Source of the DNA: Egicoccus sp. AB-alg2
GTDB lineage: Bacteria > Actinomycetota > Nitriliruptoria > Nitriliruptorales > Nitriliruptoraceae
Reading direction: 5' to 3'
Assembly: GCF_041821065.1 (NCBI RefSeq)
Contig: NZ_JBGUAX010000004.1
Coordinates: forward strand, 62,001-126,000
Length of the DNA: 64,000 bases
In this document: piece after piece, positions 19,952 to 28,829 of the stretch
Numbering within the stretch: position 1 is the stretch's first letter
How the letters are laid out: each line of letters starts with the position of its first letter
Notes under the pieces: generated by a model
What the model saw: the letters and a program-made list of their open reading frames with translations, nothing else
Databases searched by the model: none
Told to the model about the DNA's origin: nothing
Translations under genes and position numbers: made by a program

Positions 19952-22002
19952 GCGGCACTCCTCTCCGGTTCGGGAGGGACGGAGCTGAGGCCCACGGCTC
20001 CCAGGCTCGCGGCGGCAGTCAGCGCCACGAGGGGGAAGTGGGCGATGTAGTCCACGGCGGCGTGCACGCACAGCGCCGTGAGCAGGGCGACGCCGAGCAG
20101 CGCCGACGGGTCGGGGGCGCGCAGCAGGTCCCGGTACAGCGCCGTGAGCAGCACCAGGACGAGCGCCAGGACGGGAAGGCCCAGTTCCGCGGCGAGATGC
20201 AGGTACTCGTTGTGGGCGTAGCGCTCCCAGTCGAAGACCGCCGGGTTGCCGGCGGCACCGAAACGGCCGTAGCCGATCCCCGTCCACGGCGCCTCCCGGA
20301 CGAGGTCGATCGCCTCGCGCCAGAGACGCACCCGTTCGGTGATGCTGGGCCCGAGCGTCGCGGCCTCGAGCCCCAGCGCCGAGCGGATGGCGCCGCCGGC
20401 GCGCAGCGTCACGGCGATGGCGGCCGTCACCACCAGCAGGGCCGCCGCCACGACCCGGCCTGCGACGCGGCGGTCCATCCTCCGGCAGGCCGGCACCGCT
20501 GCGGCCAGGACCAGCAGCGTCGCGGCGGTCCCGGTGCGGCTGTTGGCGCCCACGGGGACGGTGGCGAACAGGCCGCCCACGGCCAACAGCAGCCCGCGCT
20601 GACGGCGACCGCCCACACGTTCACGCCACAGCAGGGCCGCCGCTACGGCCACGACGAAGAGCGCCGCGGTGGCGTTCGCGTACCCGAGCGGCCCGTGCAG
20701 TCGATCGTAGAGGTCACCGCGCGCCACGCCGGCGACGAACGTCACCGCGCCGACCGTCACCACGGTCGCCGGCACGAGCGCGGGTCGCTGGCTGCTGAGC
20801 CGGCGACTGAGCCCGAAGGTGCCCCCCAGCAGTGCGGCCCAGGCCAGCGGGGCGAGCAGCCCTTCGACGCCCGTGTCGTCGTCGGCAGTGTCCACTTCCG
20901 TCGGTTGCCACCCGGCCCGTTCGAGCAGGATCTCGCGGAGTGCGTCGTCGGGCGGATCGACCCGGTAGCCGTAGAAGTCGCCGGGGTCGAACACGTCCGC
21001 CGGCCGGTGCTGCTCGACCAGGCTGGGGTCGATACCGACGAACACGGACCCCTCGTGGTTCACGAGCCCGGGTGGCGCCACCGAGCCCCAGTCACCGGAC
21101 TTGATGGCGACACGCCCCTGAGTGCTCTCGAACAGGTCTCCCTCGGAGCGCAGTTGGGCATCGGCGTCGCTGACCATCCCGACGCCCGTGCCCGGCCACC
21201 CGAACTCGTAGAGCCAGTTGTTGTAGGTGTGGACGCGCGCGAAGCGGGCCAGTGGGTTGCGCTGGTGGGTGCGCAGGAACAGGTTGTGGTGCAACGTGAC
21301 GAGGTCGGCGGCCAGTTCCGGGTCCGTGGCGCTCTGCGCCGTCATGATGGTGCGGTCCCACTCCTCGAACCGGTTCCACGACGCGGTGATGCGCTGCGCA
21401 CCGTCGATGAACAGCAGCGCCATGTGGTAGCGGCCCGGCCCGGCACCGACGAACGTGCAGTGCGTGATCCAGACGTCCCGTGATCCGTCACCGACACGGA
21501 TGGCGGCGTTGCCGTCGTAGGCGTCCCAGTGCGCGGCGAAGTCGAACTGCAGGTAGGCGATGACGACGTTGGTGGCGCCGTCGACCACGAGGCCGTAGTT
21601 GTCGATGGTGACGTCGGCACCGCGACCGTCGATGGTGAGGTCGGAAGCGACCAGCAGCGGGGCCTCGAGCGTGAGGAGCCCCGTGAGCCCGGGACGGAAC
21701 CTGACGTGGGCCGGCCCGGGCTCCTCCACGGCGGCGCGCAGGCTCCCCGGGCCGCCGTCGTCCAGGTGCTCGACCCAGCGGACGGGGCCGCCCTCCCCGC
21801 CCGTCGCGCGGGCGAAGCCCTGGGGTCGGCCGAGCCCGGTGGTGGCCTCGTCCGGCTCGTCCGACTCGTCCGGCGGCGGTGCCGTCGGCGCGGGGGTCGG
21901 CGCGTCGACGTCGCGGTCGGGGCCGGCGGGCCACGCGACCACCACGACCACGACGGCCAGGATCATCGCCGTCGTGACGAGCAGCCGCCGGCGCACGCTC
22001 AT
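19924..22002 (-). CDS. pectate-lyase-like beta-helix fused to O-antigen-ligase-like membrane domain
   Basis: A 692-residue single frame. A membrane anchor (about residues 7-25) and a Pro/Asp/Glu linker precede a parallel beta-helix of the PL1 pectate-lyase type (about 60-365). It carries LVTLHHNLFLRTH and RNPLARFARVHTYNNW, with the RxPxxR catalytic signature. The Ca-binding D-G-x-x-D seen in the sister protein at 33647-35377 is missing here. From about 382 to the end come eight or nine membrane segments with ligase/Wzy_C marks: GYANATAA, NSRTGTAA and RYAHNEYLHLAAELGLP. The membrane part is shorter than a normal ligase. ATG 22002 overlaps the upstream stop (ATGA). Confidence 0.85.
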   Translation of the reverse strand: MSVRRRLLVTTAMILAVVVVVVAWPAGPDRDVDAPTPAPTAPPPDESDEPDEATTGLGRPQGFARATGGEGGPVRWVEHLDDGGPGSLRAAVEEPGPAHVRFRPGLTGLLTLEAPLLVASDLTIDGRGADVTIDNYGLVVDGATNVVIAYLQFDFAAHWDAYDGNAAIRVGDGSRDVWITHCTFVGAGPGRYHMALLFIDGAQRITASWNRFEEWDRTIMTAQSATDPELAADLVTLHHNLFLRTHQRNPLARFARVHTYNNWLYEFGWPGTGVGMVSDADAQLRSEGDLFESTQGRVAIKSGDWGSVAPPGLVNHEGSVFVGIDPSLVEQHRPADVFDPGDFYGYRVDPPDDALREILLERAGWQPTEVDTADDDTGVEGLLAPLAWAALLGGTFGLSRRLSSQRPALVPATVVTVGAVTFVAGVARGDLYDRLHGPLGYANATAALFVVAVAAALLWRERVGGRRQRGLLLAVGGLFATVPVGANSRTGTAATLLVLAAAVPACRRMDRRVAGRVVAAALLVVTAAIAVTLRAGGAIRSALGLEAATLGPSITERVRLWREAIDLVREAPWTGIGYGRFGAAGNPAVFDWERYAHNEYLHLAAELGLPVLALVLVLLTALYRDLLRAPDPSALLGVALLTALCVHAAVDYIAHFPLVALTAAASLGAVGLSSVPPEPERSAACAPSTTAR

Positions 22003-22805
22003 GGCCGTGTCCTCGGCGCGTCGTCGAGGACCGCCAGGGACCGCTTCAGCACCGCCCGCAGCCGCGGGCTCTCGAACTGGACCCGCAGACGCGTGCGGTG
22101 CAGCCAGCTGCGCACGGGCAGGCGGACCCGACCCGCCAGCGTGTCGGGCTCGTGGACCCGTAGATGGATCTCGCGGCGCCAGGACTCCCACTCTCGCTTG
22201 TAGGCGGCGTCGCCGAGCATGAAGTCGAGGTGGGTGAACCCTTCCTCGACCAGGTCCTGCAGCAGCCGGGCGACCAGCAGCTTGCCGACGCCGTAGCGGC
22301 GGTAGCGCTCGTCGGGCGTCGCGGCGTGCTGGTAGAGGTAGGCCCACGGGTGCTCGAGCAGGCAGTAGCCGAAGGCCAGCAACCGGCCGTCGCCCTCCAG
22401 CAGCTGCAGCCGGCCGCGCCCCTGTCCGGCGAGCGCGGCCATCGCGTCCACGTAGGGGGCGAAGCCGTCGTCGTGCTTCCAGCGCAGCGACGTGTACTCG
22501 CCCTGCCAGCGCTCGCGGTACAGCTGTTGCACCGCCGGCATCGAGGCGCGCACGTCCTCGGCGTTGACGGCCTGACGGTGGACGAGGGGGCCGAACTGTT
22601 CGGCGAAGCGGCGTTCACGCCGGCGCAGCTCGGCCCAGTAGCGGCCGGGTTGGCGCGCGCGCAGTTCCTCCTGCGTCGACGGCAGGTCGACGACGATGGC
22701 CTCGGAGAACCGCAGGTAGCGCGTGCGACCGTCGCGCCGGCCCGCGGGCGGTTCCACCACGAGACGAGGCTCGGGGTTGAACTCGTTGGCGACGTAGTCG
22801 AACAC
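21999..22805 (-). CDS. FemAB/CelD-like GNAT acyltransferase
   Basis: A 268-residue protein matching the Acetyltransf_6 (BioF2/CelD-like) group. It has a FemAB-like sequence ARQPGRYWAELRRRERRF, then RWKHDDGFAPY, a GNAT strand LLAFGYCLLEH and the acyl-CoA-binding YRRYGVGKLLVARLL. I infer transfer of an acyl group to an amino-sugar of the island's glycan. GTG 22805 is preferred because GGAGGAG lies 5 bases upstream; ATG 22826 overlaps the upstream stop (ATGA) but has no ribosome site. A second member of the group is at 23752-24975. Confidence 0.8.
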   Translation of the reverse strand: MFDYVANEFNPEPRLVVEPPAGRRDGRTRYLRFSEAIVVDLPSTQEELRARQPGRYWAELRRRERRFAEQFGPLVHRQAVNAEDVRASMPAVQQLYRERWQGEYTSLRWKHDDGFAPYVDAMAALAGQGRGRLQLLEGDGRLLAFGYCLLEHPWAYLYQHAATPDERYRRYGVGKLLVARLLQDLVEEGFTHLDFMLGDAAYKREWESWRREIHLRVHEPDTLAGRVRLPVRSWLHRTRLRVQFESPRLRAVLKRSLAVLDDAPRTRP

Positions 22806-22822
22806 GGGGACTCCTCCGGAAC

Positions 22823-23755
22823 TCATGGCCGGCCGTCGACGAAGCACACCCACCCATCGGGGGTGTCGTGCACGTCGAGGTGGTGCATGCCACCGGCCGA
22901 CCAGAGCGGCCCGGCGGGGGTCAGCAGCGGGGCGGGCAACGGCGTCTCCGCGTACGTCGACGGCGTCAGTGCCTCGATGTGGATGCCCAGCACCGCCCGG
23001 CCGTAGCCGCGGCGGCAGTCCTGCGCGAACCGCACCAGGCGATCGCCGACGGGAACCGGTCGCCCGGCCGGGCGGGCGAGGCCGGCGTCGCCGGTGACGA
23101 CCGGGCTGGCGGGGTGCTCCGTCCACGGCCCGCGTGGGTGGGGTGCGTGAAGCAGCCGCAGTTCGTCGTTGGTGTGGTCGCGGCTCGTCTCGACCAGCAG
23201 GTACCAGTGCCCCTGGTGCTGGAACGGCGAGGCGTCCTTGTACGCCGCGCCCCGCAGCAGGATTCGATCGAGCTCCCAGACGGTGGGGAAAGCACGGGCG
23301 CGGTAGAGCCGGAGCGTCCCGTCGAAGGAGGACTCCGGGATCATGAACACCTCGTCGTCCGCCGCGAACACCGCCGGGTACGACAGGTGGAAGGGCTCCT
23401 CCAGCACCGGGCCCTCGTAGGTCCAGCGGCGGGCATCGGCGCTCGTGGCCAGGCCGACGAAGCCGCGCCGCTGCCCGGTCGCCACCGCCTCGAAGAAGAG
23501 GAACCAGATCCCGTGCTGTCGGATCGCGAAGGGGTCGGCGACCAGGCCGAGCCCGGCGCGTGCCAGCGTGTCCTCGTCGAAGACGGGCCGGAGGGCCGCG
23601 GCGTCCAGCGCCAGCGGGGACGGCGCGACCCCGACGCCGATGCGCCACGCCGGTGTCGGGCTCAGACGCAGGCGCACTGCCGGCGGGATGCGCGTCTGCA
23701 GCTGCCGGCGCACGGGGGCGGGCATGACCCGCCGAAGGCTCGCCTGGAGGCTCAT
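22823..23755 (-). CDS. GH43-like five-bladed propeller protein (GINT1-N-like)
   Basis: A 310-residue protein. It has repeated propeller-type strands with acidic and aromatic residues: VADPFAIRQHGIWFLFFE, GPVLEEPFHLSYPAVF, EVFMIPESS and YKDASPFQHQGHWYLLVE. These resemble the glycosyl-hydrolase 43/68-like domain found with sugar formyl- or glycosyltransferases in polysaccharide loci. No signal peptide is evident, so it probably acts in the cytoplasm on a sugar substrate. Catalytic acids cannot be assigned with certainty. ATG 23755 overlaps the upstream stop (ATGA) and has GAGGAG. Confidence 0.75.
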   Translation of the reverse strand: MSLQASLRRVMPAPVRRQLQTRIPPAVRLRLSPTPAWRIGVGVAPSPLALDAAALRPVFDEDTLARAGLGLVADPFAIRQHGIWFLFFEAVATGQRRGFVGLATSADARRWTYEGPVLEEPFHLSYPAVFAADDEVFMIPESSFDGTLRLYRARAFPTVWELDRILLRGAAYKDASPFQHQGHWYLLVETSRDHTNDELRLLHAPHPRGPWTEHPASPVVTGDAGLARPAGRPVPVGDRLVRFAQDCRRGYGRAVLGIHIEALTPSTYAETPLPAPLLTPAGPLWSAGGMHHLDVHDTPDGWVCFVDGRP

Positions 23756-24975
23756 GCGCCCCTCCTCGCGCGTAGCCCGGCCAGCGCCTGCTGCGTGCGT
23801 CCTCGCACGGTGCGCAGTCCCGCGACGGCGGCGGGCGACAGGCGCTGCGCCGCCTGCCGCCGCAGCCCGTGGCGAGCGCGCTCGGCCCGTTCGGTCAGCG
23901 CGGCCGACATGCCCGTTCGGGCGGCGTGGAACTCGTGCAGTTCGTGGCTGCCGTCCGCCCACAGCAACTTCGCCCGTGTCTCGCCGGCCCCGAACTCGGC
24001 GCGGCGGAAGACCGGTTCGCCGACCAGATCGCGCATGACCGCGACGTCGAGCAGATTGCCCGGAGCGAATGCCGCGAAGTCGTCGTCGTAGCCGATCTTC
24101 AGCGAACGGACGACGCCATCCTTCTGGAGGTTGAACTGGAACGCGACCAGGCGGTCGCCGAACCACAGCAGGTCGAGCCGCAGCCACCCCTGCGCTGCCG
24201 CCCAGCGTGCGACGTCGGTGTAGAAGGTGCGCAGATGTGGAAGGCACGCGATCGCCGTGCCCTGGGCGCCCTTCCAGCCGGACGCTTCGATGGCGAAGCA
24301 CCGCTCGAGAAGGTCCGCAGGCACCACCGCCTCGCGGAAGACCTCGTGTCGAACCCGCCAGCGTTCCTCGGCCCGGCGACGCCGCCGCCGCGCATCCTTG
24401 CGGAAGCTGCTGCTGAGACCGGCCTCGACTTCTTCCCACGACCGCGTCAGATCCACGTACGGAGCAAGCACCGGCGCGGCGAGCCGCTGTCGCGGCAGAG
24501 CCTTTGCCAGTTCCCGCCGCACCAGCGCGACGGGCCAGTCCTCGGGGCACCACTCGCGCCAGACGACCTCGCGGGGCCGGTCGTCGACGAGCCGGCGCAC
24601 CAGGGCCGCCAACACGTCGTCGTCCTCGACCACCGGCTGGCCGGCGGGATGATGGGGACGGAGCGCCGGGATCCCGACGACGCCGCGGCGCCGTTCGAAG
24701 GGCAGCACGCCGACGAGGCGCCCCGCCCGGCGCGCGGTCAGGTAGCCCGGGCGGCCGGTGCCGAACGCGCGGGCGTGACAGGCCTGCCACGTGGGCCAGT
24801 CCTGCGGCGGCCGGTGCAGCTGCCGGCACAGCTCGGCCCACTCGTCCGCGAACGACGCCGCGTCGTCGTGGCGACGCACGACGATGGCTTGGCGGTGCGG
24901 TTCCCGGGACCGGCCGGTGACGGCGCGCCCGCGAGGGGCACGCCGCCGCCGGAGCACCTCGGCGCCGACCGCCAT
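23752..24975 (-). CDS. CelD/BioF2-like GNAT acyltransferase
   Basis: A 407-residue protein of the Acetyltransf_6 group, which often sits in exopolysaccharide operons (CelD in cellulose-type systems). An N-terminal GNAT-like part (YLTARRAGRLVGVLPF) is followed by LSSSFRKDARRRRRRAEE and a second GNAT-like core (FYTDVARWAAAQGWLRLDLLWFGD, LVAFQFNLQKDG). The basic run near residue 190 is unusually long. It probably acylates a sugar or lipid-linked intermediate. ATG 24975 has GGAGG nine bases upstream and starts one base after the Wzz-like stop. Confidence 0.8.
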   Translation of the reverse strand: MAVGAEVLRRRRAPRGRAVTGRSREPHRQAIVVRRHDDAASFADEWAELCRQLHRPPQDWPTWQACHARAFGTGRPGYLTARRAGRLVGVLPFERRRGVVGIPALRPHHPAGQPVVEDDDVLAALVRRLVDDRPREVVWREWCPEDWPVALVRRELAKALPRQRLAAPVLAPYVDLTRSWEEVEAGLSSSFRKDARRRRRRAEERWRVRHEVFREAVVPADLLERCFAIEASGWKGAQGTAIACLPHLRTFYTDVARWAAAQGWLRLDLLWFGDRLVAFQFNLQKDGVVRSLKIGYDDDFAAFAPGNLLDVAVMRDLVGEPVFRRAEFGAGETRAKLLWADGSHELHEFHAARTGMSAALTERAERARHGLRRQAAQRLSPAAVAGLRTVRGRTQQALAGLRARRGA

Positions 24976-24976
24976 G

Positions 24977-26476
24977 TCAGCCGGCCTCCCGGGCCGCCGA
25001 CTGGCTGGGCGTCGACGGCGCCGGACGCGACCGGCGCCATGACGGCGTCGCCGGCGCGTCGACGTAGACGTAGCCCAGCGGGAGGTCGTCGGCCAGGTGC
25101 AGCAGCTCGGCGGCCTCGGCCACGTCGTCGAGCGAGCGGTCCCGGTGCACCGCCAGCAGCACCGGGTGGGGTGGCTCGCCGGCGGGACGGAGGCTGGGGC
25201 CCTGGTCGACCAGCACGGCCGGCTCGCGCACGACGACGAGGTCGGCGGTGCTGGAAGCCGGCGGCTGCGCGGATGGCACGACCCGGACGAACCCGGTGCC
25301 CACGACGAACGCCTGCGCCGCGCCGCTCTCGTCGAACGTCGTGCGGCGGTCACGGTCGCGCGAGCGCTTGTTGTCGACCCCGCACACCAGGACGCGGCGG
25401 CCACCGCGGGCCGCGGCCTTGGCCACGGCGATCGCCACGCCCTCGGCGTCGTCGTGGGGCCCGACCCCGCGCACGTACAGCGTCGGTGTCCCGACGGGCT
25501 CGAGCAGCTGCAGCTGTCGCCAGACCCGTGCCAACCGCAGCCCGCGTCCCCGCCGTGAGCCGGTGAACCGGCGACGGCCGCTCAGCTGGCCGCGTCGGGG
25601 TGCCAGCGTGCCGACGTGCGGCGCGGCCAGGACCGTGGCCGGGTCGCGGGCGTCCTGGACCGTCGGCGACTGCTCCATGCGTCGCCAGGCGATGGCCACC
25701 CCGACGAGCAGCCCCAGCAGCAGGCCGGCGGCGGCCAGCACCGGCAGCCCGGGCCGGGTGGGAGTCGCCTCCGCGTCGAGGTCCGCGGCGCGGATCATCC
25801 CGGACCCGAGCAACTCGGCGTCGGTCGCCACCTCACGGGCGCGCAGTTGCACGGCGAGCAGGCTCTCGAAGACGGCGGTCCGCTCGGCCGTCAGGGCGGC
25901 TTCCTCGGCCGCGCTGGTGACCGCGAGCGCCTCGTCGACCTCGGCGAGCCGCTCCTCGAGTGTCGCCTGGAACGGCGCCAGCTCCGCGGCCGCACGCTCG
26001 GCCCAGGCGAGCCCGTCACGGGCCAGCGACGACTCCAGGGTGGCCACGAACGTGTCGAGTGTCCGGTTCGCCTCCTCGGCGGTCGGCGCCGTCGCCGACA
26101 CCGCCAGACCGCCGTCGTCGACGGCGCCCATGACGGTGACCCGGCGCTGCACCGTGTCCGGGCTCACGCCGAGCTGCTCGGCGACCTCGGCCGACAGGGA
26201 CGCCGAGCGGGCCCGGTCGGTGACGGCCGCGACGGAGCCCGGGAAGCCCGGCTCGGGTCGGCCCGATGCGAACAGGCCGGCCGTACGGGTGTCCGCCAGG
26301 TACAGCGTGCTCTCCGCGCGGTAGTCGGTGGGTAACACGACCGCCAGAGCGGCACCGACCAGCGCACCCAGCAGCGCCAGGGTGACCACCAGGCGCAGGT
26401 GGGCGCGCAGCACCCGACTGAGCCCGACGTGCCCCTCGTGGGGGCGCGAGGACGGAGGAAGGACGGTCTCGGACAT
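24977..26476 (-). CDS. Wzz-like polysaccharide co-polymerase with degenerate BY-kinase domain
   Basis: A 499-residue membrane protein. One membrane helix lies near residues 28-50; a periplasmic-type region with coiled-coil helices (about 150-220) follows, and a second helix spans about 245-263. This is the chain-length-determinant layout. The cytoplasmic C-terminal part looks like a bacterial tyrosine-kinase domain (LYVRGVG, RRVLVCGVD), but the Walker A GEGKST is replaced by HDDAEG-type residues and no Tyr cluster ends the protein. Kinase activity is therefore unlikely. ATG 26476 has GGAGG. It probably sets chain length with the ligase/polymerase proteins. Confidence 0.8.
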   Translation of the reverse strand: MSETVLPPSSRPHEGHVGLSRVLRAHLRLVVTLALLGALVGAALAVVLPTDYRAESTLYLADTRTAGLFASGRPEPGFPGSVAAVTDRARSASLSAEVAEQLGVSPDTVQRRVTVMGAVDDGGLAVSATAPTAEEANRTLDTFVATLESSLARDGLAWAERAAAELAPFQATLEERLAEVDEALAVTSAAEEAALTAERTAVFESLLAVQLRAREVATDAELLGSGMIRAADLDAEATPTRPGLPVLAAAGLLLGLLVGVAIAWRRMEQSPTVQDARDPATVLAAPHVGTLAPRRGQLSGRRRFTGSRRGRGLRLARVWRQLQLLEPVGTPTLYVRGVGPHDDAEGVAIAVAKAAARGGRRVLVCGVDNKRSRDRDRRTTFDESGAAQAFVVGTGFVRVVPSAQPPASSTADLVVVREPAVLVDQGPSLRPAGEPPHPVLLAVHRDRSLDDVAEAAELLHLADDLPLGYVYVDAPATPSWRRSRPAPSTPSQSAAREAG

Positions 26477-26485
26477 GGTGGCCTC

Positions 26486-27691
26486 CTAACGGGTGGTGGC
26501 GGGCCCCTCGAGCACGAGCGGCGAGCGACGAGCGGACGGGTCGGGCGACACCGGGCGGTTCTCGGCCGCCAGGCACAGCACGATGGCGAGCAGCGCGTAC
26601 ACGGCCTTCTGCAGCTCCCAGTGCAGGGGCACCATCGCCACCAGGAGTGCGGCGATCAGTACGCGGGCGAAGACGCGGTCGAGACGGGGCATCGAGGTGG
26701 TGCGCAGCACGGTGACGACGATCACCAGCAGGAGCAGCGCGAGGCCGACGACGCCCAGTTCCATGCCGACCGACAGGAACGTGTTGTGCGCCCGTTGCGG
26801 GATGCCGGTCCGGTTGGCGATCTCCAGGTCGCCGGTACCGGCGCCGATGCCGCCGACGGGGTGGGTGCCGATGGACCCGACCGCCGCCTGCCACAGCGGC
26901 AGCCGGTGGCTGAGGTCGCCCTCGCGCAGTTCGTCGGCGACCGTGAACAGTCGCGCTTCGGTCTCCGGCGGGACGGCCGCGATCACCACCGCGCCGGCGG
27001 CCAGCAGCCCGGCGATCGCGACGAGCAGGTGCGCGGCGGTACGACGCTGGACGGTCAGCGGCACGATGGCCAGCCCGACCGCGAGGACGACCAGTGCGCC
27101 GCGGCTCCCCGTGAGCAGAGCACCCAGGGCACCGAGCGGCAGGTACGCCGCGGACAGCCAGCGCTCCCGGCCCGGCCCGGCCCGCCTGGCGAGGTACCAC
27201 GCCACCGGCACGCCCAGGGCCAGCAGACTCCCGAGGTCGTTCTCGTTGAAGCCGAAGGCGCTGTGCCGGTCCGTGGCCGTCTCGCCCAACGTCAGCAGCA
27301 CGCCGACCGCGCCGACGGCACAGCCCAGCACCCAGGCCCGCAACAGCCGGACCGTGTCGCCCGGGATGTCGGCGAACTCCCACACGAGCAGCAGCAGCAG
27401 GACCAACTGCACGAACGTCACGACGTAGGTCCGGGTCCGCTCCGCGTCGAGCGTCCACAGCAGCGACAGGATCGCCCACCCCGCCAACGCGCCGGCGAGC
27501 ACGTGCACGTCCAGGATGCGGCGGTGCCAGCCGTGGAGGAACAGCGTCACGGCGGCGGTGGCGCCGGCCAGCAGGCCGAGCAACCTCGGCGCCGTTCCGA
27601 TGGCCGGCAGCAGGATGCTGCCCTGCCACGGCAGCGTGAAGACCGTGGCGACGAGCAGCCAGAACGTCGTCCTACGCAGCGACCGGTGCAT
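26486..27691 (-). CDS. O-antigen ligase / Wzy-like polymerase
   Basis: A 401-residue protein with about ten to twelve hydrophobic segments. Family marks are FGFNENDLGSLLALGVP, LTGSRGALVVLAVG and the periplasmic loop GTHPVGGIGAGTGD...RAHNTFLSVGMELGVVGL, with the His-Asn pair of Wzy_C/WaaL proteins. It would polymerise repeat units or ligate glycan to an acceptor outside the membrane. ATG 27691 overlaps the upstream glycosyltransferase gene by 20 bases. A second ligase-like domain occurs in the fusion protein at 19924-22002. Confidence 0.87.
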   Translation of the reverse strand: MHRSLRRTTFWLLVATVFTLPWQGSILLPAIGTAPRLLGLLAGATAAVTLFLHGWHRRILDVHVLAGALAGWAILSLLWTLDAERTRTYVVTFVQLVLLLLLVWEFADIPGDTVRLLRAWVLGCAVGAVGVLLTLGETATDRHSAFGFNENDLGSLLALGVPVAWYLARRAGPGRERWLSAAYLPLGALGALLTGSRGALVVLAVGLAIVPLTVQRRTAAHLLVAIAGLLAAGAVVIAAVPPETEARLFTVADELREGDLSHRLPLWQAAVGSIGTHPVGGIGAGTGDLEIANRTGIPQRAHNTFLSVGMELGVVGLALLLLVIVVTVLRTTSMPRLDRVFARVLIAALLVAMVPLHWELQKAVYALLAIVLCLAAENRPVSPDPSARRSPLVLEGPATTR

Positions 27692-28829
27692 CGACCACCC
27701 TTTCGAGGACTCGGAGGTACGCGCGGGCCACGTCCATGGCCCGGTAGCGCTCGACGGCGGCCGGCGGAGGCCGGTCCGGATCGTCGAGTGCGGCCGCGAT
27801 GGCGCTGGCCATCGAGGTGGCGTCGCCCACCGGGACCAGCCGTCCGTGCCGACCGTCGTCGAGCACCTCGGCGGCGCCGCTCGGACAGTCGGTGGCGACC
27901 ACCCGCGTGCCGCACGCCATCGCCTCGATGAGCGCGCCCGGCAGCCCCTCCCGCCGGGAGGACAGGACGAACACACCGGCCCGCGCCATGTAGCGGTACG
28001 GGTTGGGGTCGAAGCCGGGCATGGCGACGTCGTCGGCGACGCCGAGCTCCGCCGCGCGCGTCAGGAGCCCTTCGCGTTCCGGGCCCTCGCCGAGCACGAC
28101 GAGGCGGACCGGTCGCTGGCGACGCACCTGCGCGAAGGCCTCCAGCAACGTCCCGAAGTCCTTCGGTGGTGCGAGCCGGCCGGCGCCCAGGACCACGGGC
28201 GGCGCTCCGTCCTGGAACCACGGGTGATCCAGCGGCAGGCGCGCCCGCAACGTCACGTCCGGGCCCAGCGTCGCGTTCGGGATGACGTCGATGCGGCCAC
28301 GGTCGATCTCGCAGTAGCTCGCGAGGTCGTCGGCCATGCCACGCGAGCACGCCACGACGGCGTCGGCGGTCCGGTAGCAGTGCCGTGACAGCGCGTCCGC
28401 GACGTGGGCGGCTGGACTCGGCCCCAGCGGCAGCCGCAGCGACATCGTCGTCGACGGGCGCAGGACCACGCGCGTGTCCGACCGTGCGGCCCGGGCGGCG
28501 AGCGCCCCGACGACGTTGGCGTGGTCGATGGTCGGCATGATCCAGCCGGGTCGGCGCACGCGCAGGTAGCGCACCAGGGTCGGCAGCGCGCCGCGCAGAC
28601 GTCGCTGGTCGAGGTCGACCAGGTTCACGTCGGGTGGGACCTCGGCGGCCAGCGGTCCGCGCTCGCTGCCGACCACGAGGTCGACGTCCAGCCCGAGGCG
28701 ACTGAGCGCATGCCCGAGCGTGAGGGTGATGCGCTCGCCCCCGCCGCCGGACAGGTCGGGGAGGAACAGCGCCAGGGGCCGGTGATGGGTGCGTGCACGG
28801 CTGGCGTAGCTCCAGCTGACGGCGGTCAC
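27672..28829 (-). CDS. glycosyltransferase family 4
   Basis: A 385-residue GT-B enzyme. The N-terminal domain has LFLPDLSGGGGERITLTL (acceptor side). The C-terminal domain has VVLGAGRLAPPKDFGTLLEAF and the retaining-GT4 donor motif SSRREGLPGALIEAMACG, with the E-x7-E pattern. It transfers an activated sugar to a lipid-linked intermediate in the cytoplasm. GTG 28829 overlaps the flippase stop (GTGA) and has GAGGAGG at good spacing. Confidence 0.92.
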   Translation of the reverse strand: MTAVSWSYASRARTHHRPLALFLPDLSGGGGERITLTLGHALSRLGLDVDLVVGSERGPLAAEVPPDVNLVDLDQRRLRGALPTLVRYLRVRRPGWIMPTIDHANVVGALAARAARSDTRVVLRPSTTMSLRLPLGPSPAAHVADALSRHCYRTADAVVACSRGMADDLASYCEIDRGRIDVIPNATLGPDVTLRARLPLDHPWFQDGAPPVVLGAGRLAPPKDFGTLLEAFAQVRRQRPVRLVVLGEGPEREGLLTRAAELGVADDVAMPGFDPNPYRYMARAGVFVLSSRREGLPGALIEAMACGTRVVATDCPSGAAEVLDDGRHGRLVPVGDATSMASAIAAALDDPDRPPPAAVERYRAMDVARAYLRVLERVVDAPVAA

